Of a stretch of DNA of 64,000 nt, positions 57,504-64,000 are shown piece after piece (within the stretch, counting starts at the first letter, position 1; every line of letters begins with the position of its first letter). The notes under the pieces were generated by a model that saw only the letters and a program-made list of their open reading frames with translations, did not search any database and was not told the origin of the DNA. Source of the stretch: an uncultured Parabacteroides sp. (lineage in GTDB: Bacteria; Bacteroidota; Bacteroidia; Bacteroidales; Tannerellaceae); assembly GCA_910577325.1 (NCBI GenBank), contig CAJTMR010000001.1:176384-240383 (forward strand), in the 5' to 3' direction. The position numbers were made by a program, and so were the translations under genes.

Positions 57504-57957
57504 AGCTATCATTTCTTTGCCCGCAAAAGTAGTGAATTAATGTGGATATGCCGTTGAAAAGCTATTGATAAGTGGTGGACACAAAATGAAAAATAGTTCT
57601 TGCTTTATTCGATTTGTTCGCTATACATCTTCTTGTTTCTATTCTGCAATAAAAGTAACGAATTATTTACTACGCCCTATCAACAGTGGTTATACACGTA
57701 TCAACAGCCCTCAACCACTATAAACTTTTACACACAGGGAGTTTTCAACCGGAAATTAATAAAGTATGTAAAACAAAGGATACCAGTATATAAAACGATA
57801 AATAGGATGTTGGTATCTACTTAATAAGTCGTTTACAGCGTTTAATAACGAACCGGCCAAGTATTGTAGCACAATTGTATTAACTGTTTCAACAGGCTAT
57901 TATATTCATCATATTTAGATTTAAAATAAAGAATAAATAAGATTATAATAATATGAT

Positions 57958-57966
57958 TGTGGATAA
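57958..57966 (-). promoter_or_regulatory. Consensus DnaA box
   Basis: TGTGGATAA is the exact reverse complement of TTATCCACA. A single 9-mer can arise by chance, but it lies among several near matches in an AT-rich gap. Confidence 0.5.
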
Positions 57967-58204
57967 CTTGAAGGGAGGGGGGAAAAAACGGCCGGCCTCT
58001 TAGGAAAGATGTAAGTATTTTGATGGAAACCTGCCGGGAGTCTTTGGAACTTGTCTGGCTAATTTCTTACATTCTCTCTTGCTGTTTATTTGTTTTATAT
58101 ATGTTTCCTATGGGAAAATCAATAAAGTTTTTACCTTTGCACATTATCAACTATAAGTTGATAAGAGGAGTAAAATAAAGATTATCAGTTATAAAGAATG
58201 ATGA

Positions 58205-58212
58205 TAACTTTG
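58205..58212 (+). promoter_or_regulatory. -7 promoter element TAACTTTG of nadA
   Basis: TAnnTTTG match 73 bp upstream of the nadA start; a second match, TACCTTTG, lies at 58132-58139. The same TAACTTTG octamer precedes nadB, so one sigma factor could serve both genes. Confidence 0.45.
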
Positions 58213-58285
58213 TTGATAGGCTGTAAATAACGGTTTATGCTCGGGAGCGATTATTAAATTTTACAATCATTTAATACAGGTAACT

Positions 58286-59272
58286 ATGTTGACAAACCAA
58301 TCGATCGGATATATGGACGCACCCATTCCTAAGGGTTTGGACTTGAAGGAAGAGATAAACAGGATGCGTAAAGAAAAAAACGCCGTTATCCTTGCTCATT
58401 ATTATCAGACAGGTGATATTCAAGATATAGCAGATTTTGTGGGAGACAGTTTGGCATTGGCTCAACAGGCAGCCAAGACGACGGCCGATATCATCGTTTT
58501 CTGCGGTGTTCATTTTATGGGTGAAACGGCGAAGGTTTTGTGTCCGGACAAAAAAGTGTTGGTTCCGGATTTGAATGCCGGTTGCTCGTTGGCGGATAGT
58601 TGTCCGGCTGTCGGTTTTGCAGAATTTGTAAAACAGCATCCCGATCATGTGGTTATTTCGTATGTAAATACGACAGCTGCTGTAAAGGCAGTGACAGATG
58701 TGGTAGTGACTTCCACTAATGCCCGCCAGATCGTGGAAAGTTTCCCAGAAGATACGAAGATCATCTTCGGTCCGGACCGGAACTTAGGGAATTATATTAA
58801 TGGCATTACCGGACGCAAGATGTTGCTTTGGGATGGCGCCTGCCATGTGCATGAACAGTTTTCACTGGAAAAGATATTGGAATTGAAAAAACAGTACCCC
58901 GATGCGGAAGTTATTACTCATCCGGAGTGCAAGCAGCCCGTTGTACAGGTCTCGGACTTCGTTGGATCGACTGCGGCTCTTTTGAAGCATACTGTCAAGT
59001 CGGAAAAGAAACGGTTTATTGTGGCGACGGAAAGCGGCGTTATCCACGAGATGCGTAAACAAAGTCCTGATAAGGAATTTATCCCGGCTCCTCCTAATGA
59101 CAGCACATGTGCCTGCAATGAATGTAATTTCATGCGCCTGAATACGATGGAGAAACTGTATAATTGTTTGAAATACGAACTCCCTGAAATCTTTGTCGAC
59201 GAAGAAGTACAGGAAAAAGCTATCCGTCCGATCAAGAGGATGTTGGAAATATCGGAGAGATTGGGATTGTAA
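58286..59272 (+). CDS. nadA: Quinolinate synthase
   Basis: 328 residues. [4Fe-4S] enzyme condensing iminoaspartate (from NadB) with dihydroxyacetone phosphate to quinolinate. Signature motifs: LAHYYQTGDIQDIADFVGDSL (about 36-55), NAGC100SLADSC, THPEC215KQPV and CACNEC280NFMRLN, which carry the three expected cluster ligands C100, C215 and one of the C-terminal cysteines. Full length. It is 42 kb from nadB rather than beside it as in many bacteria. A stem-loop follows the stop. Confidence 0.96.
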   Translation: MLTNQSIGYMDAPIPKGLDLKEEINRMRKEKNAVILAHYYQTGDIQDIADFVGDSLALAQQAAKTTADIIVFCGVHFMGETAKVLCPDKKVLVPDLNAGCSLADSCPAVGFAEFVKQHPDHVVISYVNTTAAVKAVTDVVVTSTNARQIVESFPEDTKIIFGPDRNLGNYINGITGRKMLLWDGACHVHEQFSLEKILELKKQYPDAEVITHPECKQPVVQVSDFVGSTAALLKHTVKSEKKRFIVATESGVIHEMRKQSPDKEFIPAPPNDSTCACNECNFMRLNTMEKLYNCLKYELPEIFVDEEVQEKAIRPIKRMLEISERLGL

Positions 59273-59278
59273 ATAAAA

Positions 59279-59344
59279 GGTGTGTCAAAATTCGTTTGTG
59301 CCATGTCGGATCACGTCCGTAAAGACACACCAAATTTTGACACA
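59279..59344 (+). terminator. nadA terminator stem-loop
   Basis: TGTGTCAAAATT (59281-59292) pairs perfectly with AATTTTGACACA (59333-59344); an alternative stem is GGTGTGTC/GACACACC (59279-59286 and 59324-59331). It lies between the nadA stop and the convergent porZ stop and can serve both. Confidence 0.65.
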
Positions 59345-59356
59345 TTCAGCCCCTTT

Positions 59357-61675
59357 TTATTTTATCACGGCTATTTTGGTGACTACGCTTTCTTTTGAAT
59401 TTTCGGTAGAGGAAAGCACCAGGTAAATGCCCGAAGCGACGCGGTTCCCTTTGCTATTCCGGCAATTCCAGATGGCTTGACCGCCTAAGGATTGGGTTTG
59501 ATAGACCAGGTTTCCGTTCAAGTCGGTGATTTTTACAATCGAGTGATCCATCAGCCCTGTAATGGTCACCTTGTCCTTGTGTTCGGGACGTACCGGATTC
59601 GGATAGGCATACACATCCGAATAATCGCTTTTGCCTTCCGTCGCTTCTCCTTTGTAGGAGACCAAGCCTTTGTCGGAGCCGATGAATACTTCACCTGTTT
59701 TCTCGTTGATATCTATGGCGTAGATATTATCGGAAAGAAGAGGCGTGTTTGAGGTATTGAACTGATGAACGATCTCTTGGTTGTCCTCGCTTAATACATA
59801 TACGCCGTTGCCTTGTGTCCCGATCCATTTTCTGTTTCCGTTATCTATTTTGATACATGTTATCAAGGTATTGTCGAGGAAGTAATAAGGATCACCATCT
59901 TCATTGACGAGTTTTACACGTGTACAACGCATGGAGCGGTTATTTTCCGATGTAGCCAGTTTGGGGTTTGTAAAGTAGATGGCTCCTTTGTTGGTTCCTA
60001 TCCATACGTATCCGTTCTTGTCTTCCGCCATGCAGGTGTAGTTACTGGGGGAAAAATCATTACCATCGGTATCAATGAAACTTTTGAACGAATAGGAGGT
60101 CGCTTCGTCTAAAGAATTGCCATTGGCTATGACCGTTAAACATATTTGATTGGTAGGGCGGGATATGTTTATCCATTTATCATTGTCCGAAGTGACGAGT
60201 ATGTCGTTTATGGTATATTTTCCATTTAACGATTCGACGGATAGACTATGCCATTTTCCCTCCTTGTCTAAAATTTTAATCGCTTTGCTGACTTCAGAAT
60301 TGGTCATCCAAAGGTTTCCTTCCTTGTCGAAAGCCAGTCCGTCTATACGGCAATAGGCTCCGGAGTTGTTATTTGCGTTTTCGAGCGGACTGTTTCTTTT
60401 GTCATAAACAATGGAAGGTTCTCTGTCTGTGAATTGAAAAACACCATGACCGAAAGATGATACATATATGTTTTCTTCTCCGGTAATATGGGTCGTGACA
60501 ACGATGCTTGTGTAGTCCTTAGGCCATACTTTCAACTTATTTTGAACGGTGGAAGGTTCTAATGCTGTCCATTTGTCGTAATCGTATATCATGACCAATC
60601 CCCATTTGTTAAACCAGGTTCCGTCTGTGATGCCTTTTCCTCCCGGGATAACATATACGTTGTCGTTTTTACATACGATCTTATAAGAGCTGTTGAAGTA
60701 TGGGCCATTCAACGTTATGGCTTCGTTTACCGCTTCAAACCGGTTGGTTCCGGTTCTTTTGATGGATCGTAAGCCTTTGTCGCCTTCGGCTATCCAGTAG
60801 GTATTGGTCTGGTAGGTGCTGATGTCTTTTATGGTCAAGTTGTTGATCTGGTCGAACGTCTTTGTGTTTGTAAACAGATAGACGCGCGAATTGGCGATGC
60901 AGGCCAGTTTGTCGCCGATGACTTTCATATTGTTCATGGAAGCGTTGCTTACGAGGGTGGCAGTCGTGCCGCCGGATTCGTAATAGACCCCTTTGTTTTT
61001 ACTCAGATAGAATAGCTGGTTGTTGAACAAGATGACTTTATCCACGGAGTTGTCAACCGGGAATCCGGGAATTGTATAAGATTTCCAATTTGTTTTGTCC
61101 AATAGATTGTCTTTTAAGGAGGCATGGAGAATTCGGGCGGGTTCCGTTGTGGAAGCATAGATACGATTGTTCAGAATGGCACAGGAGGTAATGTTCATGG
61201 ACAAATTATAGGTATCGGTTATTTCTTTCTTCTCCATGTCGACGACTACGATGCCCGATTTGATGGATAGGTAGGCATATTCGTTGTGGATCATGACGGA
61301 ATTGACCTCTTTTCCCCGTATCGATGTAGTCGTGTATAGGTAGGGAAGGTTCTTGATTACACCTTCCTGCAAGATGTCGATGTTGCAGTTCTTATAGACG
61401 ATCAAGAGGGAACGGGTCTGTTTGTTGTAGGAAATAAATTGTATGTCCGTGTCGTTCAATCCGTTTCCTTTGTAATATTGCTTGATGCCGTTATCCTCTT
61501 TCCCATATGTGTATAGAGCACCTTCCGCCACGACAAATACTTGGTCTGCGGATTCTTCCACGCAGTTGGTATTATTGTACGACAGATAGGTTTTCCATCC
61601 AAGCGTGTTTCCGTTGGCGGATGAAGCAGGAAAGGCAAGCAGGAAAAGCAAAACGATAGTTACTATGTTTTTCAT
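59357..61675 (-). CDS. porZ: Type IX secretion system protein PorZ
   Basis: 772 residues from the ATG at 61675 (MKNIVTIVLLFLLAF); an ATG two codons upstream also fits. Signal peptide, two beta-propeller domains of two-component-regulator-propeller repeats (DGLAFDKEGNLWMTN, MAEDKNGYVWIGTNKG, DNGNRKWIGTQGNGVYVL, NEKTGEVFIGSDKG), then a C-terminal type A T9SS sorting domain (VYAYPNPVRPEHKDKVTITG, GIYLVLSS). This layout and length match PorZ of Porphyromonas gingivalis (776), part of the surface attachment complex that supplies anionic LPS to sortase PorU. Absence of a membrane segment, kinase or HTH argues against a hybrid two-component sensor. Confidence 0.85.
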   Translation of the reverse strand: MKNIVTIVLLFLLAFPASSANGNTLGWKTYLSYNNTNCVEESADQVFVVAEGALYTYGKEDNGIKQYYKGNGLNDTDIQFISYNKQTRSLLIVYKNCNIDILQEGVIKNLPYLYTTTSIRGKEVNSVMIHNEYAYLSIKSGIVVVDMEKKEITDTYNLSMNITSCAILNNRIYASTTEPARILHASLKDNLLDKTNWKSYTIPGFPVDNSVDKVILFNNQLFYLSKNKGVYYESGGTTATLVSNASMNNMKVIGDKLACIANSRVYLFTNTKTFDQINNLTIKDISTYQTNTYWIAEGDKGLRSIKRTGTNRFEAVNEAITLNGPYFNSSYKIVCKNDNVYVIPGGKGITDGTWFNKWGLVMIYDYDKWTALEPSTVQNKLKVWPKDYTSIVVTTHITGEENIYVSSFGHGVFQFTDREPSIVYDKRNSPLENANNNSGAYCRIDGLAFDKEGNLWMTNSEVSKAIKILDKEGKWHSLSVESLNGKYTINDILVTSDNDKWINISRPTNQICLTVIANGNSLDEATSYSFKSFIDTDGNDFSPSNYTCMAEDKNGYVWIGTNKGAIYFTNPKLATSENNRSMRCTRVKLVNEDGDPYYFLDNTLITCIKIDNGNRKWIGTQGNGVYVLSEDNQEIVHQFNTSNTPLLSDNIYAIDINEKTGEVFIGSDKGLVSYKGEATEGKSDYSDVYAYPNPVRPEHKDKVTITGLMDHSIVKITDLNGNLVYQTQSLGGQAIWNCRNSKGNRVASGIYLVLSSTENSKESVVTKIAVIK

Positions 61676-61688
61676 GAGCATGCCGGTG

Positions 61689-62270
61689 TTAAAATGGATA
61701 ATTGGATAAAAAAGCCGTTAGTTTCTTGACTGCTTCGGCACGATGGCTGATTTGGTTCTTGATGTCGTTGCCCAGTTCGGCGAATGTCTGCGAATAGGAG
61801 TCCGGAACAAATACGGGGTCGTATCCGAAGCCACTTTCGCCTCGTTTTTCAGGGATGATCATGCCGTTCACGATTCCTTCGAATAAGTATTCTTTTCCGT
61901 TCAGGATAAGTGCTATAACGGTACGGAAGCGGGCTTTCCTGTTTTCTTTCCCTTCCATTTCGTGAAGAAGCTTGTTCATGTTGGCTTCTGAGTCATGTCC
62001 CGGACCGGCGTAGCGAGCCGAATATACGCCCGGAGCGTTGTCGAGAGCTTCCACTTCCAACCCGGTATCGTCGGCAAAGCAGTCGTAACCGAAATGTTCT
62101 TTGATGTAACGGGCTTTTTGGAGGGCGTTTCCTTCCAGCGTGTCTGCGGTTTCGGGGATGTCGTCCTGACAATCGATATCCGAAAGACTTGCTATCTCTG
62201 TATATCCGGCCGTTATCTTGCGGACTTCGTCCAGCTTGTGCCGGTTGTTTGTTGCGAATACGAGTTTCAT
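61689..62270 (-). CDS. rdgB: Non-canonical purine NTP pyrophosphatase
   Basis: 193 residues from the ATG at 62270 ([15 protein letters not shown]), the conserved HAM1 start; upstream frame codons to 62297 lack similarity. Hydrolyses dITP, XTP and ITP to monophosphates, keeping them out of DNA. Motifs: TNNx[25 protein letters not shown], and [20 protein letters not shown] with [10 protein letters not shown]. Full length. It lies between the YitT-family gene and porZ, 13 bp from the latter, so they are probably co-transcribed. Confidence 0.95.
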   Translation of the reverse strand: MKLVFATNNRHKLDEVRKITAGYTEIASLSDIDCQDDIPETADTLEGNALQKARYIKEHFGYDCFADDTGLEVEALDNAPGVYSARYAGPGHDSEANMNKLLHEMEGKENRKARFRTVIALILNGKEYLFEGIVNGMIIPEKRGESGFGYDPVFVPDSYSQTFAELGNDIKNQISHRAEAVKKLTAFLSNYPF

Positions 62271-62289
62271 AATTTCAAATGTAAATAAA

Positions 62290-62332
62290 AAAAGCACTTT
62301 TATACGAAGTTATAACGTATAGAAGTGCTTTT
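62290..62332 (-). terminator. Rho-independent terminator of the YitT-family gene
   Basis: AAAAGCACTT (62290-62299) pairs with AAGTGCTTTT (62323-62332), extended by TATACG/CGTATA; on the minus strand the stem is followed by a T-run. It lies 20 bp after the YitT-family stop, so rdgB must have its own promoter in or near this gap. Confidence 0.8.
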
Positions 62333-62351
62333 AATTGTCCGGATGTTTTTT

Positions 62352-63230
62352 TTATGTCTTTATCTGGTCAAACCCTTCCCCGTATACTCCTCTGACGATA
62401 CTTTGGGAAATGAAAGCTTGGTGGTCGATTTCCTTGACCAGACGGAAGATGGAGACTGATTCTGATTTTTTTGCCAGTAGTACGACTACTTTGACCGGTT
62501 TGCGGGAATAGCCGCCAATGCCGTCGAGAATAGTGCAACCTCGGTCCAGATCGCGGATGATCCGTTCGGCTATTTCATCATATTTCTGCGAAAAGATCAG
62601 GAATTGGACCGATTGCCGGTTTCCGTTCAGTACGGCATCAATGATGTAGTTGCTCACGAACATTTCGACAAAACCGAATACGATCTTTTCCACGTCATGG
62701 AAAAGAAAGAAAGAAGAACCGATAATGATGAAATCGCAAAACAACAAGGCGCGCCCGATCGAGATATTTTTGTATTTGTTGACGATGGCACCCACTATAT
62801 CCGTCCCTCCGGTACTGCCGTTTGCCGAAAAGACAAGTCCGAGACCGGCTCCGCAAAGGAATGCTCCGATCATGATGGACATGAACGGCTGGTCGTTCAG
62901 TAGCGGCTGTCCTTTCAGTAGCCATTCGAAGAACGACAAGGAGGCCGACAGGGAAAAGACTCCGAAGATTGTTTTTATCAGGAATTTGAGCCCTAATATT
63001 TTTAGTGCGGCCAATAAAAGTGCGATGTTAATCACAAAGTAAGATGCAGAAACGGGAATCATCTCGTTGCTGGCAAAAAAGATCAAGGCACAAATACCAC
63101 TGACTCCACCGGTGATGATTTCATTCGACAGAATGAAAGCGTTGAAGCCGAAGCCGTACAAGAGAGTACCAAACAGAATCATCAGGTAGTCTTGTACAGC
63201 AAAATAGACTTTGTTGTTTATAAGTTTCAT
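62352..63230 (-). CDS. YitT family membrane protein (DUF2179)
   Basis: 292 residues. The first about 200 hold five or six membrane segments of the YitT type (GTLLYGFGFNAFILSNEIITGGVSG, GSTGGTDIVGAIVNKY). The C-terminal DUF2179 cytoplasmic domain has RGCTILDGIGGYSRKPVKVV and DHQAFISQSIVRGVYGEGF. The family is widespread; the function is not established, with transport or sensing proposed. It follows leuS on the same strand by 10 bp, and a terminator follows it. Confidence 0.92.
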   Translation of the reverse strand: MKLINNKVYFAVQDYLMILFGTLLYGFGFNAFILSNEIITGGVSGICALIFFASNEMIPVSASYFVINIALLLAALKILGLKFLIKTIFGVFSLSASLSFFEWLLKGQPLLNDQPFMSIMIGAFLCGAGLGLVFSANGSTGGTDIVGAIVNKYKNISIGRALLFCDFIIIGSSFFLFHDVEKIVFGFVEMFVSNYIIDAVLNGNRQSVQFLIFSQKYDEIAERIIRDLDRGCTILDGIGGYSRKPVKVVVLLAKKSESVSIFRLVKEIDHQAFISQSIVRGVYGEGFDQIKT

Positions 63231-63240
63231 ATAAATAGAT

Positions 63241-64000
63241 TTAGATTACGATGTTTACAATCTTTCCGGGAACAACGATAATCTTTTTAGGAGTCTTGCC
63301 TTCCATCCACTTAGCCGAATTTTCATGGGCAAGAGCGGCTTTTTCTATCTCTTCGCGTGGCATATCGGCCGGAAGTTCCATGCTGAAACGGGCTTTGCCG
63401 TTGAAGGAGATGGCGTAGGTAAGCGAGTTTTCTTTCAGATATTCTTCGTTGCATTCGGGCCATTTGGCATCGCATACGGTTGTGTCGTGGCCGCAGGTGT
63501 GCCACAATTCTTCGGCGATATGAGGAGCGAATGGAGCAAGCAGGACGATCAGTTGTTCCAAAATCACCCGCTTGTTGCATTTCAAGCCGCTCAATTCGTT
63601 TACACAGATCATAAAGGCACTGATGGAAGTGTTGTACGAGAAATGTTCGATGTCGTATGTCACTTTCTTGATCAGTTTATGCAATGATTTCAGTTCGTCG
63701 GCTGTCGGTTCCGCATCTGTAATCTGCAAGGTGTCCGTATTGCCGAAGAACAATCCCCAGAGTTTTTTCAGGAAGCGGTGTACGCCGTCGATACCGTTCG
63801 TATCCCACGGTTTGGACTGTTCCAACGGGCCTAAGAACATTTCATACAGGCGAAGCGTGTCGGCTCCGTATTTTTCGACAATCATATCCGGGTTAACCAC
63901 GTTGAACATGGATTTCGACATCTTTTCAACAGCCCATCCGCAGATGTATTTGCCGTCTTCCAATACGAATTCCGCGTCGTTATATTCCGGACGCCAGTTT
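63241..64000 (-). CDS. leuS: Leucine--tRNA ligase, C-terminal part (5' end outside window)
   Basis: About 253 residues of a protein that is usually near 900. The frame continues to the window edge ([19 protein letters not shown] at the cut). It contains the class I KMSKS loop ([10 protein letters not shown]), [13 protein letters not shown], the anticodon-binding helical domain with [11 protein letters not shown], and the C-terminal [16 protein letters not shown] to PGKIVNIVI end. Charges tRNA-Leu in the cytoplasm. A TTG near 63963 is an internal codon, not a start. Confidence 0.95.
   Translation of the reverse strand, partial: NWRPEYNDAEFVLEDGKYICGWAVEKMSKSMFNVVNPDMIVEKYGADTLRLYEMFLGPLEQSKPWDTNGIDGVHRFLKKLWGLFFGNTDTLQITDAEPTADELKSLHKLIKKVTYDIEHFSYNTSISAFMICVNELSGLKCNKRVILEQLIVLLAPFAPHIAEELWHTCGHDTTVCDAKWPECNEEYLKENSLTYAISFNGKARFSMELPADMPREEIEKAALAHENSAKWMEGKTPKKIIVVPGKIVNIVI

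Larger units (their letters stand above)
57513..58285. other. AT-rich gap with DnaA-box-like sites, possible origin region
   Basis: Largest gene-free stretch on the right side. One perfect DnaA box in inverse orientation (TGTGGATAA, 57958-57966) follows a run of about 60 bp that is nearly all A/T (57897-57957). Related sites are TGTGGATAT (57541), TTATACACG (57690), TTTTACACA (57727), CTATCAACA (57678) and its inverse (58212), and an inverted pair TTATCAACT/AGTTGATAA (58145-58163). No ORF is convincing. Gene strand does not switch here, and dnaA is not adjacent, so origin identity is only a possibility. Confidence 0.35.

Noticed and set aside
57600..57824. 74-codon plus frame in the AT-rich gap
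   Set aside because: Composition follows the local AT-rich DNA and covers the DnaA-box-like sites; no start context.
59357..61675. Propeller repeats first suggested a hybrid two-component sensor
   Set aside because: No membrane segment, kinase or HTH follows the propellers; the T9SS sorting domain and length fit PorZ.

Overview
The window looks like a chromosomal segment of a gut Bacteroidales, most likely Parabacteroides or a close relative. This is inferred from the gene families (SusA/SusB, PorZ and a type IX sorting domain, DUF3244, DUF6377, DUF4294, GG-leader peptide with a radical SAM maturase), from repeated TAnnTTTG (-7) promoter motifs and from the general lack of Shine-Dalgarno sequences. 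No tRNA, rRNA, CRISPR array or intact mobile element was seen.

Layout. 1-3.9 kb: glycyl-tRNA synthetase (cut by the window edge), dihydrolipoyl dehydrogenase, a PH-domain membrane protein and decayed or small genes. 4-8.3 kb: an AT-rich group of a TPR/HTH membrane regulator, a DUF3244 protein, an aerolysin/ETX-MTX2-like lipoprotein and a second lipoprotein. 8.4-14.3 kb: starch-use genes susB (GH97) and susA (GH13), divergent from a SusR-like membrane regulator, with an inverted repeat between them. 14.5-18.7 kb: nadB, a gene-poor stretch with a 21-bp tandem repeat, and a serine-type sulfatase. 18.7-34.2 kb: one tight minus-strand operon for an unusual hybrid exporter: ABC ATPase, ABC permease/M1-like/golvesin fusion, TolC, adaptor, RND pump, RND pump fused to an ABC ATPase, and an ABC permease. 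Then rubrerythrin.

35.1-43.9 kb: a ribosomally made peptide (RiPP) cluster. It holds a Cys-Gly-rich precursor with a double-glycine leader, a radical SAM/SPASM maturase, an outer-membrane barrel receptor, two GT2 glycosyltransferases (one fused to a methyltransferase), a C39 peptidase-ABC exporter and a 60-residue stub resembling the start of a HlyD adaptor. 44.3-46.6 kb: an FtsX/MacB-type permease. 46.6-47.7 kb: a graveyard with an IS5-type transposase remnant and a dispersed repeat that has a second copy at 8.3 kb.

47.9-64 kb: SulP transporter, a small 56-residue ORF, a secreted trypsin-like protease with a type IX sorting domain, a radical SAM enzyme, two envelope beta-barrel proteins, a DUF4294 protein, a SpoU-type RNA methyltransferase, an AT-rich 0.77-kb gap with DnaA-box-like sites, nadA, porZ, rdgB, a YitT-family protein and leuS (cut by the edge).

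The two most unusual systems are the RND-ABC hybrid exporter, in which a membrane bundle appears nested inside the fused ABC ATPase domain, and the Cys-Gly RiPP cluster that combines radical SAM, glycosyltransferases and a truncated export adaptor. The aerolysin-like lipoprotein is third.
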